Source of the DNA: Iris pallida
Lineage: Eukaryota; Streptophyta; Magnoliopsida; Asparagales; Iridaceae
NCBI GenBank assembly: GCA_029216955.1
Contig: JANAVB010044017.1
Coordinates: forward strand, 5,328,734-5,392,733
Length of the DNA stretch: 64,000 nt
Direction of reading: 5' to 3'
Below the pieces are notes generated by a model. The model saw only the letters and a list, made by a program, of their open reading frames with translations. It searched no databases and had not been told where the DNA came from. Shown one piece after another: positions 11,663-22,290 of the stretch. The position numbers were made by a program, and so were the translations under genes. The first letter of the stretch is position 1. Each line of letters begins with the position of its first letter.

Positions 11663-14595
11663 ATGCTTAACATCCTTTCATGGAATGTTCGTGGGATTGC
11701 CAACAAACCCACCATGAACAGACTTATCAGCCTTAAGAAACTCCACCGGATCGACATCTTGATCATCATTGAACCCAAAGTTCCTAAAAAGAAACTCAAA
11801 GCATTCCAATTTCAACTCGGTTTCCCATCTGTGATCGTCGGATACAACAATATCTGGATCTTCTTCACAGCCGACGTCAAATTTGCCTCCGTCCAAGAAT
11901 CCAGACAAACTCTTTCCTGCTGGGTAGAACACCCCATTCTTCAGCACCGATCCCTGCTATAGACGGTGCATAGAAGTTGCGACATCATCGAGCACAAGAG
12001 GCTATGGGACACCCTTACGGATACCCATCACCTCAACCTTCCGTAGATTTGTCTCGGCGACTCCAACACCATCTCTAGCAGAAACGAGAAGTCCGGGGGC
12101 CAGTCCCCGCCCGCGTCTGCTATAACTGATTTTAACACCTTCATTTTTAACGCTAACTTGTTCCCTATCCTGCTTTCCGAAAACGCATTCACTTGGTGTA
12201 ACATGCAGGAAGGAGCTAGGCGTCAGTACTCTCGTTTCGATCGTGCTCTGGTTAAAAATCGATGGACTGACTTGGGTCTCATCTCCAACCTTCCCCACCT
12301 GAACACCACGGAATCGGATCACACTCCTCTTCTTATCGAGGTCAGCAATAATCACCACCACATCAAGAAAGTCTTTCGGTTCCTGGACTTCTGGAGCATC
12401 CACCCCCAATTCAAAAATATTATTGCCACAGTGTGGAACTCAGCCGATGACCCAGACCCCATCGCTCGACCAAGGGAGCTCTAGCGACTTAGAGCAGGAA
12501 CGCCTTCGGCAATATTTTCCAAGCTATGAAGTTGGCAAAGGATGACGTCACGCGGGCGGAGATTCTATTCGCCACGAATAGGTCAGAGGAGAACTGCGCC
12601 ACCCTACATCTCACCAAAGCACTTCTCAAGTCCCGGCTGAAGATAGAAACAGAGTTCTGGAAGCAGAAATCCAGGCTGGCTTGGAAGGCAGAAGGAGATA
12701 GAAGCTCGAGCTTCTTTCACTCCTGTGTTAGAGGTCGCAGACAACAGCTGAGCCTGCACCAAATCGCTGTTGACACCGGTCGAATACACACTGACCAACA
12801 CAAAATTCAGTCGGCCGCCAATGATTTCTACTCCAAACTATTCTCCAAAGACACCATCTGCAAGGATGAAGAGTTCCTCGCCAAGATCATCCACATGATC
12901 AACATCGAAGAGAACAAGCAGCTTCTTACCCCCCTGGCCCAGACGGTTTCTTCGGAGTCTTCTTTCACACATGTTGGGACATCGTCGATCACGACATCCA
13001 TGAGGCCGCTATTGCCTTTTTTCAAGGTGCAAGGTACCCTAACTCTATCTCTCGAGCCAACATAATCCTCATCCCTAAAAAAGACAACCCGAACACATTC
13101 AAGGACTTCCGCCCCATCACCCTATACACCCTTACTAATAAAATTATTTCGAAGATGATCGCGACTCGCATGTCCGCGCTTCTTCCTAAGATCATTTTTG
13201 AAGAGCAATGTAGCTTCGTTATGGGTAGGAACATCACCGACAACATTCTTTTGGCTCAGGAGATGATCACTTGCATGAAATTCCCCTCTGGAGGGGAATG
13301 TGGGTATCAAGCTCGACATGGAGAAATCCTATGACCATCTGGACTGGTAATTCATGATCTGGGTGCTTAGGGCCTTCGGCTTCTCGGAAGCATGGATCGA
13401 CGTTCTCTTCAGATCCATCAACAACTCCTGGTTCTCCACCATCATTAACGGGCAAGCCGGGGGCTTTTTTAAAGCCAGTCGCTGGGTCAGGCAGGGAGAT
13501 CCTCTATCCTCTACCATCTTTATCATCGCGAGTGAAGCTCTTAGCAGAAATCTCAACAGCTTAGCCAACTCGCCCGGATTCTACCATTTCCACTCTACCA
13601 CTGGTTGCCCCTTAATCACTCATCTGGCCTACGCTGACGACATCCTCATCTTCTCAGCAGGTGACATCGGCTCGGTGGAGGTACTCCACAGAGTGCTAGA
13701 GAGATACACCAGATGCTCCGGACAGCGGGTGAACCCTAGTAAGAGCGTCATCTACACCCATCATAAAGCTGACTGGGCCTACTCTGCAATCCTATCAAAT
13801 CTGACATCCTTCTCCACCGCTTACCCGCCGTTCACTTATCTCGGTTGCTCGCTGGTGTATGGCAAATCTAACTTAGGCATCTTCGATGGCCTAGTCAGCA
13901 AAATTAGGAAAAAAATGAGGGTTGGCACAACGCTATCCTATCCCCGGGAGGTAAGATGATCATGATCAAACATGTTCTCTCCTCCATCCCCATATACACC
14001 CTGGCAGTCTGCTCCCCACCAAAGAAGGTCTTATCCTTCCTCGAATCCTTTTTCTCCAACTTCTTTTGGGGCCACAACGACAAAAAAGACAAGCATCACT
14101 GGGCCAGCTGGGACTCCATGGCCAAACCAACAAGCGAGGGAGGGCTGGGATTCAACAGACTTGCTCACATTGTTGATGCTTTTTTCATAAAGATGTGGTA
14201 GAAGCTCCGTGGTGGAAGCTCGATCTGGACTCGATTCATGAAGGCTAGGTATTTTCGGCAATCCTACCCTATGACGGCAGCGGCCAACAACAGATCTTCT
14301 GCCAATTGTTGTCGCATTCTCTTCGGTCGGAACCTCGCAGAACCCTTAATGGTCATCGATGATTCAGGAACGATACGGTAGTCCCTGAACGCCGGTGGTG
14401 AATTCACGCTAGCTTCTGCCAGAGCTGTGACGAGAGACACAAGAGAGCCCAACCCCTTCATCGCCCCCTAATGGCAGTTCAACATCCCCAATAAATGGTC
14501 CATCCTCATTTGGAGAGCGCAACGCAGAAAACTCCCTAACGACGATGCCCTCACCTTCATCGGCTATAGCCTCGCGTCGAGATGCCACTGCTGTC
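11663..14595 (+). pseudogene. LINE-1 ORF2, endonuclease and reverse transcriptase (broken)
   Basis: ORF2 nicks the target and primes cDNA synthesis there. The APE-type endonuclease is seen from the ATG at 11663: LNILSWNVRGI, LIIIEPKV (catalytic Glu region), GDSNTISS, FDRALVKNRWTD and the SDHTPLLIE end motif near 12318. The reverse transcriptase has IILIPKKDNPNTFKDFRPIT (about 13060-13120), MGRNITDNILLAQE and the catalytic YADD at 13630-13641, then TYLGCSL. The C-terminal region (WRAQRRKLPNDD) is cut at 14595 by LTR A. Several stops and frameshifts (for example near 11960, 12480, 13010, 13340) make it inactive. Confidence 0.88.
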
Positions 14596-14857
14596 TGTAA
14601 CGACCATGGTTTGTATTACGTATTTTGGTATACGTATACGTATATTGCATGTTTCCTGGCATGGTTTATTCTGGTATTTCCTTGCTTGGTTCGGCTTGGT
14701 TTGCTTGGTTCGGCTTGGACTGGTTTTCTTCATGTGGACTAAACCCCCATCTACCTCCACTCTTCTTCTTTATAGTCGCCCACTCCTTCTCTCTCTTTAT
14801 TTACTTCTCCTTCTTCACCATTATTCTCTTCACCTACCAGAGAGAGAGAGAGCCTAG

Positions 14858-14872
14858 GCAAGTACAGCTTGC
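14858..14872 (+). promoter_or_regulatory. Leader hairpin in LTR A
   Basis: GCAAGT-ACA-GCTTGC can fold with a 6 bp stem that includes one T-G wobble. The same element is at 39053-39067 (B) and 28016-28031 (C, minus), each followed by TTCATG. Role unknown. Confidence 0.5.
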
Positions 14873-15189
14873 TTCATGGAGGAACTCAGTTTTTATTGTT
14901 CCATTCTCTTTCTCACGAGATTATAACACACTTTAATACTTAGTATTTCTAATTTCCATGGTTAAATTTGTGTAGATCTAAGTTTATTGTATTTTTTGAT
15001 TTCTTGGGTTTTGATCTATTTAATCTTGTTATCTCCAAGTTTTTATGGTTTCATGTTGTAGAGAATTTGATTCTGCCCCATTTTGACCTATGGGAGTCTG
15101 GATTCTGACCTCGGACGAAGGATTTGGGAAGCTTTGAAGCCGTAGATTTTATGGCTTTTCTTCTCGGATAAGTGGGGAAGAAGCACAGT

Positions 15190-15790
15190 ACATGACTGCA
15201 TAGATTTTCATGCGGCAAGTGTTCCTTAGCCGCATGGCAAATCCAGCCGCATGAACTCATTCATTCGCTGCAGCATAAGGCCTTGGCAACTCTCAGCCGC
15301 ATGGTCTTATTGATCCTTGACGCATAAGCTTTCATACTCTTGCCGTATAGACCCGTAAGCCCCACTGCCGCATGAGGCTTTATTCCCTGAGCCGCATAAA
15401 TCTCCCTTAATTCCTCAGCCGCATAGGCCATGGGACCGTCCAGCCGCATAAGGCTCTGTTTTCCTGAGCCGTATGAGCCCTTCCTTTCCCCTGCCGCATA
15501 TGCAAGTAATTCCCCGAGCCGCATGAGCGCATACCCTTTCTGCCGCATGAACCCGTTTGTCCCTGCCGCATAAGCCCCTTCCTTCCCGCTACCGCATAAG
15601 CCCGTGTACCCCATTGCCGCATAAGACTCTCATTCATGATGCCGTATGAGCCCGATTCTCCTGAGCCGCATGAGACCCTTGCGCTCTTCCAAGCTGCATG
15701 TGCCCTTTCTAACCAGCCGCATGAGCCCGATTCCCTGAGCCACATGAGTCTGTGTTCCTCAAGCCGCATGAGACTCTCTCCCTTACTGTA
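15190..15790 (+). repeat. LTR A minisatellite, ~24 bp, core AGCCGCATGAG
   Basis: About 23 imperfect units of 22-28 bp, each with a conserved core AGCCGCATGAG and a variable pyrimidine-rich remainder. It sits about 600 bp into the LTR, at the position where LTR B and LTR C have other repeats. Confidence 0.85.
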
Positions 15791-17175
15791 TGGCTTTTCC
15801 CGTAGCCTTGTACCCTTTTATTATATTAGAATGTCACATTTATGCTTATATAACTTGGGTCCCTTGCTAGAGTGCTTGTATCATATAAAGTTTACACATG
15901 TTCCATGAACACGATAGTGGCCTGCCGTGGCGCACTTTTGACAAGTAAACCTGACATAATATATCTCGATTTGCCATTAAGACGGCTAGCCTGACATGAT
16001 AAGAATAAATGAACTGGACACCGTGGACGATTGTGTTTGTACAAATAAACCAGTATTGTCTTGCATCATGTCTAGGATAGGGATCCCTGAATACCACGGT
16101 CAGGGGTACCAATTGAAATTGACTAAGGCTAATAACTAGAAATTCCAGTAGTCATGGAGAGATTTTCCAGCTACAGGCAATCCCGTTATCTGGGCGCACT
16201 AAGTGGACTTGTAGCCTACCAACGAGTAGGGCACAATTCCAGCACACAGTCATGTGTTGCACCTTTCATGAACGGAAATTCGACCTGGATAACCTGGATG
16301 GTCTGCAGGGCTTGTGGCTGTTGGAATAATCTCATTGCATCTTGTTAGTAACTAGGCCTGTGATAACCCTATTTAGTTAAAGTATCGAGCCGTACTCCTT
16401 GCTTGGCCGTGATTGATTGGATGAAGTCTAGCACAACTTAGTCTTGTCCTGATCCTGTACAAGATTGTGACATTACAGGATTATTTATGCTTGTCTTAAC
16501 AATAATGATCAGGGGACCAGTTCTGTTCAGGCAAAGGGTTACAACCCGGTCCTTGTTTGGTTTAAGGGTTGTAACGTGGCTCCTGGAGCAGTTCTGTGTC
16601 CTCTCTTCATTTATTGTCTTGTTACACCCCATGTCCTGCTCATCATATTTTACCTTACTTCAATAGTATGATTGTTTATACTGGCCTTAACAATAAAGAT
16701 CAGGGGTCCAGTTCTGTAACGCTCCAGAACCAGAATACTGGAGAGCGGGGGCGTACATAGCCAACTACATATATTGAAGTGCAACCCACCTCGCTATACG
16801 GTCACGGCTGTCTAGATACATGAGGGTTTAACTACAAGCCAACAGTCTCCAATGGTCATGAACAAGCCTATTGTCTCAATCTCAAGCAAGCAAATAATAG
16901 TAACAAGATGTCAGAGCACCAAATATACAATAGTAAGGCATCCCATACATTACATATTTGGATGATCATGAAGCTAGTCGTATAAAATATGAGGACTAGC
17001 AAGAGTTTAGTCATACATGATCAACCCTAGGATTTGTTAATCATGTTACAGCCCGTAGGCAGACAGTAAGTAAAGGTGCAATACGAGCTAACACGTGCTT
17101 GCCGGCTAAATGCCTCAAAAGAATAATTTTTACAATAAAGTGGGAGGACAAAAAGAAATCCACTCGTTGCCAGGG

Positions 17176-17298
17176 TTACGCCTGGTGGTCACCATCTGGC
17201 TGGAAGACAGGTGGATCCTCTGGTGCTGCTCCGATATCTGGCCACACAAAACCAGCTGGGTCAGACCCCAGAAAGAGCAAGTGCCACAAAGGAGGCTT
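17176..17298 (-). CDS. Conserved short reading frame in LTR C (function unknown)
   Basis: Read from AAG at 17298 to a TAA at 17176-17178, the frame gives KPPLWHLLFLGSDPAGF, then WPDIGAAPEDPPVFQPDG and a few more residues. Frames at 33188-33304 and 41127-41243 in the B LTRs encode nearly the same peptide with many third-position or conservative changes. The tail is acidic and proline-rich. There is no ATG at the beginning, so if used it would be a downstream exon or a read-in. I know no family for it; it may be a non-coding conserved block. Confidence 0.3.
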   Translation of the reverse strand, partial: KPPLWHLLFLGSDPAGFVWPDIGAAPEDPPVFQPDGDHQA

Positions 17299-17394
17299 CA
17301 CTTAGGAACTAAAACCAGCATATCACAATAGAATATTAAAGATAATAAATAAAGAACTGATAATAATAGAGATAACAACAGTAAACTGAGTACG

Positions 17395-17795
17395 AGAAAA
17401 CCATTCAAGTAGCCAGGTCACAACCCTTAAACCAAACAAGGACCGGGGTTGTAACCCTTCACCAGAATAGAAACCCGTCTCAAATACTATTGGTACAGTG
17501 AAGACAATAAACGAAGAGAGGACACAGAACTTCTTCGGGAGCCAGGTTACAACCCTTAAACCAAACAAGGATCGGGCTTGTTATCCTTCACCTGAACAGA
17601 ACTGGACCCCTGATCTTTATTGTTAAGGCCAGTATAAATAATCATGCCGCTGAAATAAGTAAAACATGACGAGCATGGTCTGGGGTTACAATAAGACAAT
17701 AAACGAAGAGAGGACACAGAACTGCTCCGGGAGCCAGGTTACAACCCTTAAACCAAACAAGGACCGGGGTTGTAACCCTTCGCCTGAACAGAACT
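17395..17795 (-). repeat. Repeated hairpin unit in LTR C (three copies)
   Basis: Three copies of a block with TTACAACCC, TTAAACCAAACAAGGA(C/T)CGG and a GGGTTGTAA-like half, starting near 17420, 17545 and 17738; the last two are in units about 190 bp apart that begin GACAATAAACGAAGAG. The halves are complementary (best copy 17738-17776, 10 bp stem). LTR B has a single copy. Confidence 0.7.
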
Positions 17796-20742
17796 TATGA
17801 AACCCGTAATTTTAGGAATTAGTTTTCATTATTTTGTGTGTTGTTAAATAAATTTTTATGCTTGATTAGTATTAAATATTATTGTGAATTTATGAAAGAC
17901 ATTTTTTAAATAATTAACATGGAATTTTGTTTGACAACCAGACCCGAACCAGTACGAAACCGTTAGAGACTAAAATTATTAAATTGAGTTTTAAAAATAT
18001 TAGTTATATATTTTCTAAAAAAAATTATTCATTTTTGCCAAAGCTTTAAAATTATTTTACCAAAGTTTTAAATCCGTTCTCATGGCCCAAAGCCCAAATC
18101 CCATTTGTTAAAGCCCATTTGTTAAATCCTTTAAGAGTAACTGAAGGTTAGTTGAATGATTCATTCATTCTTTCCTTTAAGTTAAACCCATTAGGTTAGT
18201 TGAATGATTCATTCATTCTTCTTTTGGTTGCTGTGCTGTAGGGAAGAGTAACCGAAGGTTTTTTTCTTCCTCTTCCAGACTTCAACGACGACCCTTTGCC
18301 TCCCTTGGCCGTCGCCTGCCTTGATGGTGGCTCTCCAACTCTAGTAACTCCTCCTCCCTCTTTCCTATATAAGCCCTCTGTTGCAAACCCTCCATCCCAA
18401 ACCATTTCTCCCCAACCCTCTTCTCCACACCACAAAATTCTTTCTCAAATCCCTAGTTCCCAACCCTTTTCTCCGACGAAATTCCGGCGAATCGGAGCTC
18501 GATCCACCTCCCGAGGCCGACCCGAGCTCCCAGCGCGTTTCCCGACCCCGGCGCCCCGATCCCGCGGCCGTTCCGCGTCCGCCCGCCGACGAATCCGTCG
18601 CCCGCCGTCGCTGACGCAGGTGCTCGACCCCGGTGGCCGTTGTCCGTCGACTCCGATCTGCTCCCCGGTGCTGACCCGCGTGGCCCCGTGTGCTCTGTCG
18701 GTGTTCCCGTTTCTGAGCCCGTGACGTTTCCTTTTCGAGTTCACTTCGGGATTTCCGTTGTCATTTTTGGGTAAACTCTGACCCGTTAATTTCTTTTGTC
18801 AATGATGATATTCTGGTCCTACCAATTCCTTCGAGAATTTAGTTTTCGGTAACGTAGCGACTACGTTACTGTTTCGGTTTTTCCGAGTTCTTCGGATATT
18901 CATATGCTGCTGGTTTGGTTCTGTTGGATTATTCAGACAGAACAACGTTCTGTGGATTCTCGGGTTTTTCGAGAATTTTTCGGAATGGTTCTGTGTTTTC
19001 AATTCTCGAGTTTTCCGGGAATTTTTCAGGATTAAAATTGAGTTTGGAGTTTGATACATTTTTTTCATCTGTCTTTGTTGGGAATTGGTTCTGGAAGAGT
19101 TCTGGTTTTGAAAGAATATAGTTCTGTGAAATTTTCGATATGGTTTCGGGTTTTCGGGAATGCTGGTTTGGCTTTGAAAAAAAAAGTATTTTCTGTGGAA
19201 GATTATATATTTCGGATTTTGGGAATAATTTGCAGGTAAACGGAGCATTTCCCAGTTTTTGGGTTGACCAAAATAGAGGGAATGCTGTCAAAATTTTTAC
19301 AAAATATTAAAAAATAACTTTTCAGATAAATATTATTTTAATAATATTATATGCGGGCGACGACCTTAATGGTCAATGGGCCCCAGTGAAATGCAAACGC
19401 ACCGGTTTGTCCGGACGTTGAGGCAGAATAGCTGAATATGACGACTGGACCAGAGTCTGAGACTCATATTACTTTTATAATTTAATTTAGGAATTATTAG
19501 TTATTAATAATATTATTTTGTAGGAAATTTTTGAGATTAACAATCTTCTCTTATTTCAATTTGTGGGAATGTAAGGGCATAAGCCCATTTATCTATTTTG
19601 TAAATTTGTAATAAGTAGGAAGTAGCTGTGGATTTTCTGGGATTGTGAACGAGTAGGATTAATTAATATTAATATTAATTATTAGTTAGAAATTCACGAT
19701 TTTCTCATATAAAGAAAAGAAAATATATTTATATATATAATTATAAAATACTAACTATTTCCCAATAAATTGATAAAAACAAGTATTCCAAAATAAAATA
19801 TAAATTTAGATTTCCTTAAATGTAACGCACTAGAAAAACGTGTTTTTGATTGTGTTGGTTAATACAAGACTAAAAATTGACTAGGAGACAAAAATCTAGA
19901 GATTATAACTAGATAATTCTAGAGTTGTGGTTTCTGAGACAAATTCCCGGAATATAGGATTTCAAGGAAGAGTGTGACTGTTCAAATCCCGAAGTACCAA
20001 TCTCGTCCAACCTGAGAAGTTTAAGGCAAGTACATTTATGTAAATTTACGATTATTTTAACAATCATTTCATTGCAAGTTTAAACCACTGTTATACACGA
20101 ACTCTTTCGAGAGTACTGACCGTACTGTTGGGGACTGGGGGAGTAGAGTAGTGGATATGACCAAATCCAAAATTAGGATAACTGACTGTATTAGCTTTCC
20201 CCTCTTCACACGGGGACAAGCCATACCGTATCGCTAGGATACTACTGTAACCCAATCCGGTCATATTTATTACCTATTCACATCACTGTACTGTATTATT
20301 TCAAAACTGTTCATCTTCAAACTGTTTAAAAGTGCATGATATTAATTGTCATTTTAATTGTTAAAATTTGCATGAATTGTACTTTGCTCCTTTCCTGACT
20401 GGATCCCCGTAGGTACTACTGATGACCTGGAGATGCTGATCAATAGCTACTATGATCCTGATTTGTACCCGGCAGTACTTCCATCTGAGGAGGATGTTGT
20501 GGCGTCTCCATAGATGCTACTTTAATTTGAGAGTTTAGTTGTTTCTATGTTATTTCTAGTTTATGAATCCTTGTAACAGAACAAGTTTTAAATTATCATT
20601 TAAATAAAGGTTGTGGCAAACTTAGTTTCAAATGTTGTTGATCCCCTGCATATGGATTACAGCTTACTGCCGCCGTCTCATCAACGGTGCAGGCTGGTCA
20701 TGATCCGATTCGACTCAAATATTTGGGAACCGGTTCGTGACA
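17796..20742 (+). mobile_element. Element D 5' LTR
   Basis: It extends from TATGAAACCC, directly after GAACT, to GGTTCGTGACA (2947 bp). The first two bases are TA, not the usual TG, consistent with a G-to-A change. A GC-rich zone (18290-18730) follows a TATA-like CCTATATAAGC near 18365, so transcription probably starts around 18395. Open frames in that zone (18196-18744) are Pro/Arg/Ser-rich on both strands and look like composition artefacts. The block GTACTTTGCTCCTTTCCTGACTGGA near 20380-20404 is shared with E and F. Nothing else coding is supported except a short acidic frame (20412-20513). Confidence 0.88.
20412..20513 (+). other. Short acidic frame near the D LTR end
   Basis: After CCCCGTAG the sequence reads GTTDDLEMLINSYYDPDLYP and ends EEDVVASP before TAG at 20511-20513. 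The 3' LTR copy (26121-26222) preserves the frame with an Ala-to-Thr change. LTRs B, C, E and G hold other acidic frames at comparable places. Coding is unproven. Confidence 0.3.
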
Positions 20743-20750
20743 TATTTTAG

Positions 20751-20768
20751 TGGTGGCCCATGCAGGTC
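20751..20768 (+). other. Element D putative primer binding site
   Basis: TGGTGGCCCATGCAGG lies 8 bases after the LTR end. It is shared with B, E and F. The matching tRNA is not identified. Confidence 0.5.
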
Positions 20769-20923
20769 GAATCAACGACTTAGGAAAATCTATTTAGAGA
20801 CATTTAGAACACTAGAACAATAATTTGCCACAACATAGGACCGAAATATATTATAATTAAATATTTTTGTATGATTATAGATAGGCTACCTTGCTTATGT
20901 TTATATCCTAAACCTTCCAGTGA

Positions 20924-22290
20924 ATGGCCACTGACAAAACCAACCCTGCTGGCGATGGGATGTCAACACCTGATCAAACCCCACCGCCTCAACCAAGTCC
21001 GGGTTTTACACCCCATCCGTTGAATGCACCTCGTGGGTTGTTTGCTGCTACAACGGTGGATCCATCATCTTCCCAGACGGAGATGCAACCCCCTGTGGTT
21101 TTGCCCACTCCAGCTACCCCACCGGTGCCTGTGGACCCCACCGACCTCATAGGTCTGCTAAGTGGAGTATTAGAAACCCAGAGAACTCAAGTTGAAGCTT
21201 ATCGCGAGCAGACGACAATTATGAGAGAAGGCATGGAGAATGCTCATACCGTGGCAATGGCTGCACTGGAGAGAGGAGTAGCAGCTCAACAGGAACCAAG
21301 GCCTGCCAAGGTAAACATAAATTTAAGGATTAATTTATGTAATATTAAGGCCATTTAATTAATGGGAATCATATTGCCAAGGTGGGCGATATTGAGAGTT
21401 TCAAGAAGCAGAACCCTCGACCCTTCAAGGGAACCGAGGGAATCGTCTATGCTGATGAATGGCTCGATAATATGGAGGGTCTTCTAAGCGTCGCTCGACT
21501 TCCAGAAGACCTCAAGGCTGAAGCAGTGGGACTCCAACTGCAAAATGTAGCAAGCACCTGGTATCGGAATGAACCCCGACTCCAGGATAGGCAGAGTGAC
21601 TGGGACACCTTCAAGAGGTTGTTCAAGAGAAAGTTCTTCCCAACGTCAGAGTTGCGGGAGATGGAGAGGCAATTTCAAAATCTGAAGCAAGGAAATATGA
21701 CTGTTGGTGAATATGCGGCAGAATTCGGCCAGCTCAGCCGATTTGCCAAGAACCTGGTGGCTGACCCTGACGATCGTGCTGAAAGGTTCAGATATGGACT
21801 AAGAGAAGAGATCCGCACCCATGTGATCTCAGGCGGTGCTAAGACTTATGAAAAGATCCTGGAGCGAGCTCAAGACATAGAGAAGAGCCAACCTGCCCGC
21901 TCGAAGAGAGATTATCCTGGAACTAACAACTTCCAGGGTAATCAGATGAAGCCCAACAACAACAGCAACAACAACAACCGTCCTCCCTACCAGCAGGCGA
22001 GGAACAATGACAAGGTGCCTCAGAGGCAGATCCCCGTCTGCGACTTTTACAAGAGGCCGGGACATCTGGCAAACATCTGCAGGAAGAGGCTAGGGCACTG
22101 CCTAGTCTGTGGGTATTCCATCCATCAAGTAAGGGACTGTCCTTTATCGACTAACCGGACTGGAGCAACTCCGCAGAAAGGACCTCTGTCCACTCAGCAA
22201 CAACAATTTGGGCAACATCAACAGAAGACGGGGCGAGTTTTTGCCCTGACAGCGGAGGAACCAGAGCCAGCTCAGGAACCTGTAGCGGAT
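20924..22290 (+). pseudogene. Element D gag, with candidate intron
   Basis: The ATG at 20924 opens a frame (MATDKTNPAGDG) with a Pro-rich N-terminus and a helical stretch LLSGVLETQRTQVEAYREQ. At 21310/21311 the frame is broken by a 71 bp insertion; it resumes at 21382 (GDIESFKKQNPRPFKGTEG) with the capsid-like region VYADEWLDNMEGLL, FKRLFKRKFFP, NLKQGNMTVGEYAAEF and RFRYGLREEI. A double zinc knuckle follows: CDFYKRPGHLANIC (Tyr at the second Cys, as in E) and a complete CLVCGYSIHQVRDC. A QN-rich linker then leads to GRVFALTAEE and the protease. Gag itself has no other break, so if the 71 bp are spliced it could be translated. It is labelled a pseudogene because the downstream polyprotein is broken. 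Confidence 0.8.
21311..21381 (+). other. Candidate 71 bp intron / insertion in D gag
   Basis: The AT-rich stretch begins GTAAAC after CCAAG and ends TTGCCAAG before GT. Removing it joins complete codons (PAK, then VGDIESF) in frame, matching the layout of gag in E, which has no such insert. The 9 bp TGCCAAGGT occurs at 21304-21312 and again at 21375-21383, so the insert looks like a target-duplicating insertion that placed AG|GT at both ends. Inside are ACATAAATT...AATTTATGT (9 bp arms, 8 bp loop, 21314-21339) and CCATT...AATGG. Confidence 0.55.

Larger units (their letters stand above)
8913..14595 (+). mobile_element. LINE-1: plant L1-type LINE, 3' end lost
   Basis: The element starts right after (TA)n and runs through a GC-rich 5' region (to about 10320), a gag-like ORF1 and an endonuclease-reverse transcriptase ORF2. 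It stops at 14595, where LTR A begins (TGTAACGACC at 14596), inside the ORF2 C-terminal region (WRAQRRKLPNDDALTFIG then SRCHCC). The remaining ORF2 end, 3' UTR and poly(A) are not found on the other side of A, so they were lost. It is a dead copy with many stops. Confidence 0.88.
14596..16714 (+). mobile_element. LTR A, 5' two-thirds of a B-family LTR
   Basis: It begins TGTAACGACC directly in LINE-1 ORF2 (CTGTC at 14591-14595 is a candidate target duplication). It follows the plan of the B 3' LTR: pyrimidine-rich leader, GCAAGT hairpin at 14858-14872, a minisatellite, then conserved sequence with the GTTACAACCC hairpin at 16538-16575. It ends abruptly at 16714 at the start of inverted LTR C, so the last part and any internal region are missing. 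Open frames on either strand across 15261-15769 come from the minisatellite. Confidence 0.75.
16715..17795 (-). mobile_element. LTR C, 3' part (left of D)
   Basis: On plus it opens TGTAACGCTCCAGAACC, the inverse of the B LTR end (CTGGTTCTGGGGCGTGACA). It matches the last 1.1 kb of the B LTRs in inverse order and is broken at 17795 by element D; it resumes after the GAACT duplication at 26452. No internal region is attached, so C is probably a solo LTR or a remnant. It carries a conserved short frame (17176-17298) and repeated hairpin units (17395-17795). Confidence 0.82.

Noticed and set aside
15260..15780. CRISPR-like look: conserved 11 bp core with variable 11-16 bp between
   Set aside because: Plant retrotransposon context, units too short, the spacing sequence is itself repetitive, no cas genes. 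It is a degenerate minisatellite.
18296..18744. Pro/Arg-rich frame in the D 5' LTR as a possible gene
   Set aside because: It lies just after the LTR TATA box in the GC-rich leader, is open on both strands, and shows no known domain.
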